A DNA stretch of 64,000 nucleotides. Source: DATCMH01 sp036563505. GTDB lineage: Bacteria; Pseudomonadota; Alphaproteobacteria; Rhizobiales; Beijerinckiaceae. Position 1 is the stretch's first letter. Every line of letters begins with the position of its first letter. The DNA lies in contig DATCMH010000019.1 of NCBI GenBank assembly GCA_036563505.1, positions 124,001 through 188,000 on the forward strand. The letters are read 5' to 3'. Position numbers and translations under genes: made by a program. Shown piece after piece: positions 32,849-41,047 of the stretch. The notes beneath the pieces are model-generated. The model did no database searches and was not told the origin of the DNA. It saw only the letters and a program-made list of their open reading frames with translations.

Positions 32849-33562
32849 ATGTCCGAACACATCGTCAGTTCCTACGACCTCGAGCTGCAATCGCTGCGCA
32901 GCTCGATCTCCGAGATGGGCGGCATCGCCGAGAAGATGCTCGACGACGCCATCTCGGCCCTGGTACGCCGCGACGTTACGCTCGCCAACGCGGTGATCTC
33001 GGCCGACGGCCGCCTCGACGTTCTTCAACGGGAAGTCGAGGAAACCGCGATCCTGATGATCGCCCGGCGGCAGCCCCTCGCGGTCGACCTGCGCGAGACG
33101 GTCTCGGCCATTCGCATCTCGGGTGACGTCGAGCGCATGGGCGACCTGGCCAAGAACATCGGCAAGCGCGTACTCGCCATCGGTGAGGGCTTCCAGCTCC
33201 AGAAGGTGGTGGCCGGCATCCAGACCATCAGCGAGCTCGTGGGTGAGCAGCTGAAGGATGTGCTCGACGCCTACGCCCAGCGCGACCTGCCCAAGGCCCT
33301 CGACGTGTGGCAGCGCGACGGCCAGATCGACGCTCTTTACACCTCGCTGTTCCGCGAGCTCCTCACCTACATGATGGAAGACCCGCGCAACATCTCGTTC
33401 TGCACCCACCTCCTGTTCTGCGCCAAGAACCTGGAGCGTATCGGCGATCACACGACGAACGTTGCAGAGACGATCCACTACCTCGTCACGGGCGAGAACC
33501 TGACGGCCGACCGACCGAAGAACGACCGCTCAACCCTCGCCACCGTCGAGGCTGCGGTCTGA
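32849..33562 (+). CDS. phoU: phosphate signalling complex protein PhoU
   Basis: Peripheral membrane regulator of 237 residues with two similar three-helix bundles. Metal-cluster motifs are present in each half: EVEETAILMIARRQPLAVDL with DVERMGDLAKNIGKR in the first, and HLLFCAKNLERIGDHTTNVA in the second. PhoU restrains PhoR when phosphate is abundant and tempers Pst uptake. It lies 37 bases after pstB and 13 before phoB, so it is part of the same operon and Pho box control. Confidence 0.95.
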   Translation: MSEHIVSSYDLELQSLRSSISEMGGIAEKMLDDAISALVRRDVTLANAVISADGRLDVLQREVEETAILMIARRQPLAVDLRETVSAIRISGDVERMGDLAKNIGKRVLAIGEGFQLQKVVAGIQTISELVGEQLKDVLDAYAQRDLPKALDVWQRDGQIDALYTSLFRELLTYMMEDPRNISFCTHLLFCAKNLERIGDHTTNVAETIHYLVTGENLTADRPKNDRSTLATVEAAV

Positions 33563-33575
33563 AGGCGGGTCAACG

Positions 33576-34301
33576 GTGTCCACGCGCATCCTGATCGTCG
33601 AGGACGAGGAGCCCCTCACCCTGCTCCTGCGCTACAACCTCGAGGCCGAAGGCTACGAGGTCGACAGCGTCGGACGGGGCGACGAGGCCGAGCTTCGCCT
33701 GCGCGAGCAGGTTCCCGACCTCGTTCTCCTCGACTGGATGTTGCCGGGCCTGTCCGGCATCGAGCTCTGCCGCCGCATCCGTGCCCGGCGCGAGACGGAA
33801 CGTCTGCCGGTTATCATGCTCACCGCCCGCGGCGAGGAGGGCGACCGCATCCGCGGACTCTCGACCGGCGCGGACGACTACATCGTCAAGCCCTTCTCCG
33901 TGCCCGAACTGGTGGCACGGGTTCGGTCCCTGCTGCGGCGGGTGAAGCCCGCCCACGTCGCGAGCCAGCTCACGGCAGGCGACATCGAGCTCGACCGTGA
34001 AACGCACCGGGTGCGCCGTGCGGGCAAGGAACTCCACCTCGGACCGACCGAATTCAGACTGCTCGAATTCCTGATGCGCAGCCCCGGCCGCGTCTTCAGC
34101 CGCGAGCAGCTTCTCGACGGTGTCTGGGGGCGTGACGTCTATATCGACGAGCGCACGGTGGACGTGCACGTCGGACGTTTACGCAAGGCGGTGAACCTGC
34201 CCCGCCAGCCCGACCCGATCCGCACTGTCCGGGGCTCGGGGTATGCGTTTGACGAAACCTTCGATGAGGACGAGGCGGCGGAGCGCCGCCCCGTCTCTTG
34301 A
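33576..34301 (+). CDS. phoB: phosphate regulon response regulator
   Basis: DNA-binding response regulator of 241 residues. The receiver has the acidic pocket in RILIVEDEEPLT, phospho-Asp in LVLLDWMLPGLSG, the Thr in IMLTARGEEGDR and Lys in DDYIVKPFSVPEL. The OmpR/PhoB winged helix ends with ERTVDVHVGRLRKAVN and RTVRGSGYAFDE. The start is a GTG at 33576. It activates Pho-box promoters, including the one at 28765-28793. The gene converges with gcrA, only 8 bases separating the two stops. Confidence 0.95.
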   Translation: MSTRILIVEDEEPLTLLLRYNLEAEGYEVDSVGRGDEAELRLREQVPDLVLLDWMLPGLSGIELCRRIRARRETERLPVIMLTARGEEGDRIRGLSTGADDYIVKPFSVPELVARVRSLLRRVKPAHVASQLTAGDIELDRETHRVRRAGKELHLGPTEFRLLEFLMRSPGRVFSREQLLDGVWGRDVYIDERTVDVHVGRLRKAVNLPRQPDPIRTVRGSGYAFDETFDEDEAAERRPVS

Positions 34302-34309
34302 TCCGCTCG

Positions 34310-34858
34310 TCAGGCCGAGGCCAGGCGCCGGTCGCGGCGGCGCTCGGTCGCGGGCTGATACGCGATCTGGGCGTGATGACTGCAATAGGGCAGGCCGGTG
34401 ATGGCCCGCCCGCCGCAGAAGCCGAAGTCCGGCTTCGTCGGGTCGCCGAGCGGCCAACGGCACATGGATTCCCGCAGCTCCATGATGGTGACGCGTTCCG
34501 AGGTCGCGAGCGCCGGGAGCTCCGTCTGCCCCGCAATCTGCGGTGGCATGATGGTGGCGGGCTCGACATCAAGGTCGTCCGGCTCGGGATCCGCCGCTTG
34601 AACGGGCGTCGGCGCGGACGGCGGCCGGGGCATGGCCTTGGGCTTGGGGCGCGCCGCAGCCGCGTGGTCCGCCCCGGGTCCCGGAGCTGGCGCCTTGCCC
34701 CGCCCTGAAAGCCCCAAGCGATGCACCTTGCCGATGACGGCATTGCGGCTCACGCCGCCGAGCTCGGCAGCGATCTGGCTCGCGCTCAGGCCCTCGTTCC
34801 AGAGGCGTTTGAGCACCTCTACTCGGTCGTCGGTCCAGGTTGCGCCCGCATCGATCAT
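34310..34858 (-). CDS. gcrA: GcrA-type cell cycle regulator
   Basis: Alphaproteobacterial transcription factor that binds RNA polymerase sigma-70 and works at promoters with CcrM-methylated GANTC. The N-terminal DNA-binding helix-turn-helix is WTDDRVEVLKRLWNEGLSA then SQIAAELGGVSRNAVIGKVH and RLGLSGRG, near-identical to known GcrA. A Pro/Ala-rich linker follows, then the conserved C-terminal sigma-binding part with ESMCRWPLGDP and FCGGRAITGLPYCSHHAQIA. The start at 34858 (MIDAGATWTDD) follows CGGAGG; the frame stays open far upstream, but that sequence is not GcrA-like. It has 182 residues, a normal length. Confidence 0.93.
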   Translation of the reverse strand: MIDAGATWTDDRVEVLKRLWNEGLSASQIAAELGGVSRNAVIGKVHRLGLSGRGKAPAPGPGADHAAAARPKPKAMPRPPSAPTPVQAADPEPDDLDVEPATIMPPQIAGQTELPALATSERVTIMELRESMCRWPLGDPTKPDFGFCGGRAITGLPYCSHHAQIAYQPATERRRDRRLASA

Positions 34859-34892
34859 CAATAATGCCTCCGTCGTGGACCCGCCCGACCCG

Positions 34893-35030
34893 GAATCCGT
34901 CATGCCTCGCGGACGAGAGGTCCGACCGCGTTGCACCGGGATCGCGTCTGGTTGGGTTAGGGCCGCCGCACGAGATGTCGTATTCGACTGACCGCAACGT
35001 ACAAGATGCGTGGACTCGCCCGCAAGAGTC
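34893..35030. promoter_or_regulatory. three GANTC sites upstream of gcrA
   Basis: GAATC at 34893-34897, GACTC at 35013-35017 and GAGTC at 35026-35030 lie within 172 bases of the gcrA start, in the 383-base gap shared with argD. GANTC is the CcrM methylation target, and methylation-responsive promoters often hold several. No gene is visible in this gap; the other content is the argD leader described separately. Confidence 0.5.
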
Positions 35031-35133
35031 CCCCCCGAAGGTGGTCCGTTTTCCCCAGGAGATGTCCGCCGGCGCTGCCCGCGCGATCTGCTGCCCCGCA
35101 GGCCAAGCGAAGCCCGGAGCGCGGGCGTTTTCA

Positions 35134-35200
35134 TTGACAGATCAAGCGTTCTCAATAGAGTCGTCGCTGTGCCGCCCGCTTCGGGCGGCGCTTTCGTTTT
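35134..35200 (+). promoter_or_regulatory. argD promoter with a hairpin at the transcript 5' end
   Basis: TTGACA at 35134-35139 is followed after 16 bases by TAGAGT (35156-35161). GCCGCCCG (35171-35178) and CGGGCGGC (35182-35189) form a perfect 8-bp hairpin with a 3-base loop, followed by GCTTTCGTTTT. The hairpin would begin within a few bases of the expected transcript start, so it may stabilise the mRNA 5' end or act as an attenuator before argD. Confidence 0.45.
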
Positions 35201-35241
35201 CCGGGATGGATGAGCCGTCCCGCCCACTGGAGATCACGCCC

Positions 35242-36450
35242 GTGACCTCGCCGCTGCTGCCGACTTACGCTCGTGCCGACGTGTCCTTCGAGTCCGGTGA
35301 AGGGGCTTGGCTCATCGCGCGAGGCGGCGAGCGATACCTCGATTTCGGCTCCGGCATCGCGGTGAACGCGCTCGGTCACGCGCATCCCCACCTCGTCGAG
35401 GCCCTGACGGAGCAGGCGCGCAAGGTCTGGCACACATCGAACCTGTTCCGCATTCCGGAGGGCGAGCGCCTGGCGCAGCGCCTCGTCGACGCGACCTTCG
35501 CCGACGTGGTGTTCTTCTCGAATTCCGGCGCCGAAGCGAACGAGGCCGCCATCAAGATGGCGCGCAAGTACCACGCCGTGAACGGCCAGCCGGAGCGCTT
35601 TCGGATCATCACCTTCGAGGGCGCCTTCCATGGGCGCACCCTCGCGACCATCGCCGCTGGCGGCCAGAAGAAGTATCTGGAGGGCTTCGGGCCGAAGGTC
35701 GAGGGCTTCGATCAGGTGCCCTTCGGCGATCACGCGGCGCTTCACGCCGCGATCGGACCCGAGACGGCCGGCATCCTGATCGAGCCGCTGCAGGGGGAGG
35801 GCGGCATCCGCCAGGTGCCGACCCAGTGTCTGCGCGGGTTGCGCGAGCTCTGCGACGAGCGGGGCATCCTCCTCCTCATGGACGAGGTGCAGACCGGCAT
35901 GGGCCGCACCGGCAAGCTCTTCGCCCATGAGTGGAGCGGCATCGCCCCCGACATCATGTCGGTCGCCAAGGGCATCGGCGGCGGCTTCCCGCTCGGCGCC
36001 TGTCTCGCGACGGCGGAAGCCGCGAAGGGCATGACGGTCGGTACGCACGGCACCACCTTTGGCGGCAACCCGCTCGCCATGGCGGTGGGCAACGCGGTGC
36101 TGGACGTCGTCCTGGAGCCGGGCTTCCTCGACCACGTCGTGCGCGTCTCGAACGTGCTCAAGCAGCGCCTCGCCGAGCTCAAGGACCGGCATCCGGCGAT
36201 CATCGCCGAGATCCGCGGCCAGGGGCTGATCCTCGGGCTTCGCACCCACGTCCTGAACGCGGACTTCGTGACGGCTGCCAGGGACGAAGGCCTGCTCACG
36301 ATCGGCGCGGGCGACAACGTCGTGCGCCTCCTGCCGCCCCTCGTCATCTCGGAAGCCGAGGTGTCGGAGGCGGTGAACCGGCTCGACCGGGCGAGCACGC
36401 GGCTCGAGGAGGAGCTGCGGGCCGTCGCGCGGCGGGGGGCTGCCGAATGA
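35242..36450 (+). CDS. argD: acetylornithine aminotransferase
   Basis: PLP-dependent aminotransferase of arginine biosynthesis, converting N-acetylglutamate semialdehyde to N-acetylornithine; many members also act on succinyldiaminopimelate in lysine synthesis. Class III aminotransferase motifs are FGSGIAVNALGHAHPHLVEA, FSNSGAEANEAAIKMARKY, FEGAFHGRTLATIAAGGQKK, LMDEVQTGMGRTGKLFAHEW and the PLP Lys in DIMSVAKGIGGGFPLGA. The GTG at 35242 (TSPLLPTYARAD) follows GGAG at good spacing and matches homologue starts; the ATG at 35206 would add 12 residues. Its stop overlaps the argF start, so the two are coupled. Confidence 0.93.
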   Translation: MTSPLLPTYARADVSFESGEGAWLIARGGERYLDFGSGIAVNALGHAHPHLVEALTEQARKVWHTSNLFRIPEGERLAQRLVDATFADVVFFSNSGAEANEAAIKMARKYHAVNGQPERFRIITFEGAFHGRTLATIAAGGQKKYLEGFGPKVEGFDQVPFGDHAALHAAIGPETAGILIEPLQGEGGIRQVPTQCLRGLRELCDERGILLLMDEVQTGMGRTGKLFAHEWSGIAPDIMSVAKGIGGGFPLGACLATAEAAKGMTVGTHGTTFGGNPLAMAVGNAVLDVVLEPGFLDHVVRVSNVLKQRLAELKDRHPAIIAEIRGQGLILGLRTHVLNADFVTAARDEGLLTIGAGDNVVRLLPPLVISEAEVSEAVNRLDRASTRLEEELRAVARRGAAE

Positions 36451-37379
36451 CGAGCGAAGCCCGTCACTTCCTGGACCTCACGCAGTTCGACGGCGCGCAG
36501 CTGCGCCGCTTGCTCGACGCCAGCGCGACGCTCAAGGCCAACCGCCGCAAGGGCGAGCCGCCTCGCGAGCGCCCGCTCGCCGGCAAGCAGCTCGCCATGG
36601 TGTTCGACAAGCCCTCGACCCGCACCCGCGTTTCCTTCGACGTGGCGATGCGCGAGCTCGGCGGCGAGACAATCATGCTGACCGGCCGCGAGATGCAGCT
36701 CGGGCGCGGTGAGACGGTGGCGGACACGGCCCGGGTCCTGTCGCGCTACGTCGACGCGATCATGATCCGCATCCTCGACCACGGGATGATGATGGAACTC
36801 GCCGAGCACGCCACCGTGCCGGTGATCAACGGGCTCACCAAGCTCTCGCACCCGTGCCAGGTCATGGCCGACGTCCTCACCTTCGAGGAGCACCGCGGCG
36901 GCATCCAGGGCCGCACGGTGGCCTGGACGGGCGACGCCAACAACGTGCTCGCCTCCTGGGTTCACGCGGCGGCGCGCCTCGATTTCCGCATCAACGTCGC
37001 GACGCCTCCCGAGCTGACGCCCCGGCCCGACCTCTTGGCCTGGGCGAAGGCGCAGGGGGCTAGCGTGATGGTGACCCGCGACCCATATGAGGCCGTCGAG
37101 GGCGCCGACGCAGTCGTCACGGATTGCTGGGTCTCCATGGGAGACGAAGACGAAGGCCGGCGCCACAACCTGCTGAAACCTTATCAGGTGAACGCCCAGC
37201 TCATGGCGGCGGCGGGCCGCGACGCGATCTTCATGCACTGCCTCCCCGCCCATCGCGGCGAGGAGGTCACGGATGAGGTGATGGACGGCCCGTGCTCGGT
37301 GGTCTTCGACGAGGCCGAGAACCGTCTCCACGCGCAGAAGGGCATCCTCGCCTGGTGCTTGGGAGCCGTTGAGGCATGA
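36447..37379 (+). CDS. argF: ornithine carbamoyltransferase
   Basis: Cytosolic enzyme joining carbamoyl phosphate and ornithine to give citrulline. The 310 residues show the carbamoyl-phosphate loop FDKPSTRTRVSFDVAM, LSRYVDAIMIRI, LTKLSHPCQVMADVLT and the ornithine-site motif FMHCLPAHRGEEVTDEV. The ATG overlaps the argD stop (ATGA) and its own stop overlaps the hslO start (ATGA), so argD-argF-hslO form a chain of coupled genes, an order usual in Rhizobiales. Length and motifs are normal. Confidence 0.95.
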   Translation: MTSEARHFLDLTQFDGAQLRRLLDASATLKANRRKGEPPRERPLAGKQLAMVFDKPSTRTRVSFDVAMRELGGETIMLTGREMQLGRGETVADTARVLSRYVDAIMIRILDHGMMMELAEHATVPVINGLTKLSHPCQVMADVLTFEEHRGGIQGRTVAWTGDANNVLASWVHAAARLDFRINVATPPELTPRPDLLAWAKAQGASVMVTRDPYEAVEGADAVVTDCWVSMGDEDEGRRHNLLKPYQVNAQLMAAAGRDAIFMHCLPAHRGEEVTDEVMDGPCSVVFDEAENRLHAQKGILAWCLGAVEA

Positions 37380-38353
37380 ACCATCCCGCCTTCGAAGGGG
37401 CGGACGACGCCGTCCTCCCCTTCGCGGTCGAACCCCTGGACTGCCGCGGCCGCGCCGTGCGGCTCGGGGCCGCCATCGATACGATCATTGACCGCCACGG
37501 TTATCCCGACGCCGTGGCTCGGGTGCTCGGCGAGGCCGCGGCGCTCACCGTGCTGCTCGGCTCGTCCCTGAAGTTCGAGGGCCGGTTCCAGCTCCAGACC
37601 AAGTCGGACGGACCGGTGAGCATGGTCGTCGTTGATTTCGACGCGCCGGACCGGCTGCGGGCGACGGCGCGCTTTGACGGCGACCGTGTCGCCGCGCTCG
37701 GCCCGGGCCGCCACGGGGCGGGCGAACTCCTCGGGCACGGCATCCTCGCGCTCACCATTGACCAGGGCTCCGACATGAGCCGGTACCAGGGCGTCGTCGC
37801 GCTGGAGGGCCAGGGACTCGAGGAAGCCGCGCACCAGTATTTCCGCCAGTCGGAGCAGATTCCGACGCGGGTTCGCCTCGCCGTCGCGGAAGAGTTCGCG
37901 GATGGGCATCGCGCCTATCGCGCGGGAGGCCTGCTGGTTCAATTCCTGCCGACCTCGCCAGAGCGCATGCGGGCTGCCGACCTCTCGCCCGGCGACCGCC
38001 CGGAAGGCTACGCGGAGATCGAGGCGTCCGAGGACGATGCCTGGGTCGAAGCCAAGGCCCTCATCGATACGGTGGAGGATCACGAGATGATCGATCCTGC
38101 CGTGTCGAGCGAGCGTCTGCTCTACCGGCTCTTTCACGAGCGCGGCGTTCGGGTCTACGAGGCGCAGGCGATCCACGAGGCCTGCAGCTGCTCGCACGAG
38201 CGCATCATGGGCATGATGCGCCGCTTCTCCGCCGACGATCGCCGCGACATGGTGGGCGACGACGGACGGATCGGCATCACCTGCGAGTTCTGCTCGCGCC
38301 GCTACGATCTCGACCCCGCTGAAGTCGAGGCCGAGATCGCGGCGGCCGAGTAA
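37376..38353 (+). CDS. hslO: redox-regulated chaperone Hsp33
   Basis: ATP-independent holdase activated by oxidation, protecting unfolding proteins during oxidative and heat stress. The 325 residues end with the zinc redox switch: the first pair in EACSCSHERIMGMM and the second in ITCEFCSRRYDLDP, the CxC and CxxC arrangement of Hsp33. The N-terminal domain has DTIIDRHGYPDAVARVLGEA and SDMSRYQGVVALEGQGLEEA. Its ATG overlaps the argF stop, so synthesis is tied to arginine genes. It converges with the GGDEF gene 19 bases downstream. Confidence 0.95.
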   Translation: MNHPAFEGADDAVLPFAVEPLDCRGRAVRLGAAIDTIIDRHGYPDAVARVLGEAAALTVLLGSSLKFEGRFQLQTKSDGPVSMVVVDFDAPDRLRATARFDGDRVAALGPGRHGAGELLGHGILALTIDQGSDMSRYQGVVALEGQGLEEAAHQYFRQSEQIPTRVRLAVAEEFADGHRAYRAGGLLVQFLPTSPERMRAADLSPGDRPEGYAEIEASEDDAWVEAKALIDTVEDHEMIDPAVSSERLLYRLFHERGVRVYEAQAIHEACSCSHERIMGMMRRFSADDRRDMVGDDGRIGITCEFCSRRYDLDPAEVEAEIAAAE

Positions 38354-38372
38354 GGTCGGAGGAGCTTTCGGC

Positions 38373-39857
38373 TCAAGCGCGGGCGCGCCGGTCGCCCTGA
38401 AGTGGGCCGGTGATGACCGGCTTCTCCGCGCGGCCGGGCTGCCCGTAGACCACGACGCAATCGCGGCCGAGCTGCTTCGCCTGGTAGAGCGCGTCGTCCG
38501 CCTCGATGAGCATGCGCTCGGCGTCGCCCGCGGCGGAGAAGCTGCGCACGCCGAAGCTCGCGGTCACCGAGAGGAGGCCGTCGCCGAAGGCGAGCGGCGT
38601 CGCCCGGATCTTCTCGCGCAAGCGATGCGCGAGCGCGCAGGCGCCGATCTCAGGGGTATGGGGCAGGAGAACCATGAACTCCTCCCCGCCGACGCGGCTG
38701 ATGGAGTCCGTGTCTTTGCGAAGCTCGTCCATCAGGATCGCGGCTAAGCTCATCAGCACGGCGTCGCCGGCGGCGTGGCCGTGCAGGTCGTTGACCCTCT
38801 TGAAGTGATCGATGTCGACGGCGATGACCGAGAGCGGGTGGTCGTAGCGCCGCGCCGAGGCGATCTCGACCCTCACCACGTCATCGAAGCCGCGGCGGTT
38901 GAGGACGCCGGTCAGCCCGTCGGTGATGGCCAGGCGCCGCAGCTCGCCTTCGACCATGGTCCGGGCGTCGATCTCGGCGGCAAGATCCTCGCGGGCCCGT
39001 TCCGCCTGCTCCTTGAGCACCTGCATCTCGAACACGGCGTATTTGAGCTCGGTGACGTCGCTCAGGGACAGCATGAAGCCGCTGCCGAGGGGCGCCGCGG
39101 TGCACTGGAACCAAGTATCGAGCCCGTCGAGATCGCAGGGGAAGTCGAACCGCTCGATGCTGCGGGTCTCCGCCACGCGCCGGCAGGCCTCCCAAGCCTC
39201 GCTCGCCTGCAGGCTCGGCATGATGGTCGAGAGGCACTGGTCAGTGAGTTCGGCGATGCTGGCGCCGAGGCACGCCGCGGCGCGTCGGTTGGCGTTAAGG
39301 ATGACGGCGTCGGTGATGGTGCCGTCGGCATCGCGAAGGGGATGCAGCGCCAGGATGGCATCCGCCGAGGCGTCGAGGATCGCCCGCAAGACCTCGGCCT
39401 GATGCTCGCGGGGCAGAATGAGCGTGACGATCACGGGTTGCCCACCGTTCCCGCGCGCGGGCAGGACGAGGCGCTCCCAGAGATTGACGTACTGGTCCGC
39501 TTGGCCGCGATGGATGGCTGCCAGCGGTCGGCCCACGGCGAGGCAGCGCGCGTAGACGTCGCCCAGGAAAGCGCCGATCTCGGCGCCGTCGCGCTTGATC
39601 AGGCAACCGGTCATGTCGCGGCGACCATGCGCTGCGACGCTCGGACCATAGGAGAGATAGAGGAAGTCGTCGGCGCGAGGCTCGATGATCGCCAGATCGC
39701 CCGCAACGGCTCTGGCCTCAGGCATGGCGAGAACCGCGTCGGCTGTCGGAAGATCGGCTCCCGCCGCGCTCAACGCCTCGTAGGCCTGGAGCAAGCGCCG
39801 TCCCTGAAGCGTCGAGAGATGCTCCGGCAGGTTGGCTTCGTAGGTCTCGGTGAACAC
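38373..39857 (-). CDS. diguanylate cyclase with PAS sensor domains
   Basis: A 494-residue soluble signalling protein predicted to make cyclic di-GMP. The N-terminal 150 residues resemble a PAS-type sensor (ADDFLYLSYGPSVAAHGRRD, MTGCLIKRDGAEIGAFLGDV), followed by a second PAS (ILDASADAILALHPLRDADG...), a short coiled coil and a GGDEF domain with TDGLTGVLNRRGFDDVV and the active site SRVGGEEFMVLLP. The position of the inhibitory RxxD site holds KDTD, so feedback control may be weakened. There are no membrane segments and no EAL domain. It lies just downstream of the DUF2336 gene in the same direction, 8 bases apart. Confidence 0.9.
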   Translation of the reverse strand: MFTETYEANLPEHLSTLQGRRLLQAYEALSAAGADLPTADAVLAMPEARAVAGDLAIIEPRADDFLYLSYGPSVAAHGRRDMTGCLIKRDGAEIGAFLGDVYARCLAVGRPLAAIHRGQADQYVNLWERLVLPARGNGGQPVIVTLILPREHQAEVLRAILDASADAILALHPLRDADGTITDAVILNANRRAAACLGASIAELTDQCLSTIMPSLQASEAWEACRRVAETRSIERFDFPCDLDGLDTWFQCTAAPLGSGFMLSLSDVTELKYAVFEMQVLKEQAERAREDLAAEIDARTMVEGELRRLAITDGLTGVLNRRGFDDVVRVEIASARRYDHPLSVIAVDIDHFKRVNDLHGHAAGDAVLMSLAAILMDELRKDTDSISRVGGEEFMVLLPHTPEIGACALAHRLREKIRATPLAFGDGLLSVTASFGVRSFSAAGDAERMLIEADDALYQAKQLGRDCVVVYGQPGRAEKPVITGPLQGDRRARA

Positions 39858-39865
39858 GCGTCGCC

Positions 39866-40972
39866 TCAGGCCTTGGTGCCAGCCGTCCGGTCGCGTCCGG
39901 CCCGGTCGCGTACCGCCGTGAACTGAACGACCCGCTGCGCCGTTTGAACGGAGAGCTTCTGGTAGCTGTCGAAAGCGCTCCGCAGCACCTTGTCGGGCAG
40001 GGTGCGGCCCGCCTTGGCCGTGAGAAGGAGCTTGAAGGTTCCCCAGCCGAAGCGCAGGGAGCGCACAAGGAAGAGCAGCGGGTCGTAGCTCGCCGCGTGA
40101 TAGGCGTTGGTGACCGTCTCGAAGGGCACCTTGGCCAGGGATGCCATTGCGACGAGGGCGTCCTCGATGCGACCCTCGCGGACGAGCGCCGTCACGCCCT
40201 CCTCGCTGAACTGATCCGGCCGCAAGGAGGCCCGGATCGGCGCATCCGAGCGACTCAGGCTGCGGGCGATGTCCGCGCTGGCGAGGCCTCCCGAGACCTG
40301 TTCCACGACGGCCTCGATCGCCGCCGCAGGTTGAGCCGTCGGCGCGCGATGGAGCGCGCGCCGCGCCTGGGCTCCCGCGATCACCACGAGCACGGCGGAG
40401 TAGTCCGGCGGCAAGTCCGCCCGGGACTGAAGGAGGCGCTGCAGGTCCTCGTCGGCGCGGGCCTTCTCGACAAGCGAGGCGAAGCCCTGGTCGGAGAAGC
40501 GGGCGCGATCGTTCTCGGCCACGGCCCGCACGACGCGGTCGTCGCCGCGATCGACGAGAACGTCCGTCACCCGCTCCGTCAGACCGGACCGGCGCGACAG
40601 GGCGAAGAGGTGATCCTGGCTTTTGCCGGCGGCGATGGCGACGAGGTCGTCTTCCGAGATGACGGGAGAGCGCTCGATCACCGGGCCCGCGACGGCGATG
40701 GCATCGTCGAAGGCGAGCTCGCGCACGGTCTGGGGTGGGCCGTTGGGGAGGTCAGCGAGGCGCTCGGCGAGTTCCACCCGCGCCCTGAACTCGATCGCCC
40801 GCGACAGGCGCGCGATCACTTCGTCGAAGAGGGCGACGTGCCCCTGGCCGAGCTGGGGAGCTTGGTCGAGGAAGAGCGTCGTGATCTTGCGGAGCGCTTC
40901 GATGCGGCGCGCGGGGTCCCCGCCCGAGATCGACGCTTCCACCTCCGCTGCTATGGATACGAGGGTGGCCAT
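39866..40972 (-). CDS. DUF2336-domain protein
   Basis: A 368-residue, all-helical protein of the DUF2336 family common in alphaproteobacteria. The N-terminus reads MATLVSIAAEVEASISGGDP and the family region includes RIEALRKITTLFLDQAPQLG, HVALFDEVIARLSRAIEFRA, ELAERLADLPNGPPQTVREL and AFDDAIAVAGPVIERSPVIS. HEAT-like helical repeats are suggested by repeated short helices. The biochemical role is unknown; genes of this family often sit near signalling genes, here directly upstream of the diguanylate cyclase, with which it probably shares a transcript. Confidence 0.88.
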   Translation of the reverse strand: MATLVSIAAEVEASISGGDPARRIEALRKITTLFLDQAPQLGQGHVALFDEVIARLSRAIEFRARVELAERLADLPNGPPQTVRELAFDDAIAVAGPVIERSPVISEDDLVAIAAGKSQDHLFALSRRSGLTERVTDVLVDRGDDRVVRAVAENDRARFSDQGFASLVEKARADEDLQRLLQSRADLPPDYSAVLVVIAGAQARRALHRAPTAQPAAAIEAVVEQVSGGLASADIARSLSRSDAPIRASLRPDQFSEEGVTALVREGRIEDALVAMASLAKVPFETVTNAYHAASYDPLLFLVRSLRFGWGTFKLLLTAKAGRTLPDKVLRSAFDSYQKLSVQTAQRVVQFTAVRDRAGRDRTAGTKA

Positions 40973-41047
40973 GCGCCCGCGTCACGTTCCAGGTACGCCC
41001 TGATGATGACCTGGCTTCGTGAGGAAACGGTTACGCTGCGGTCAGGG

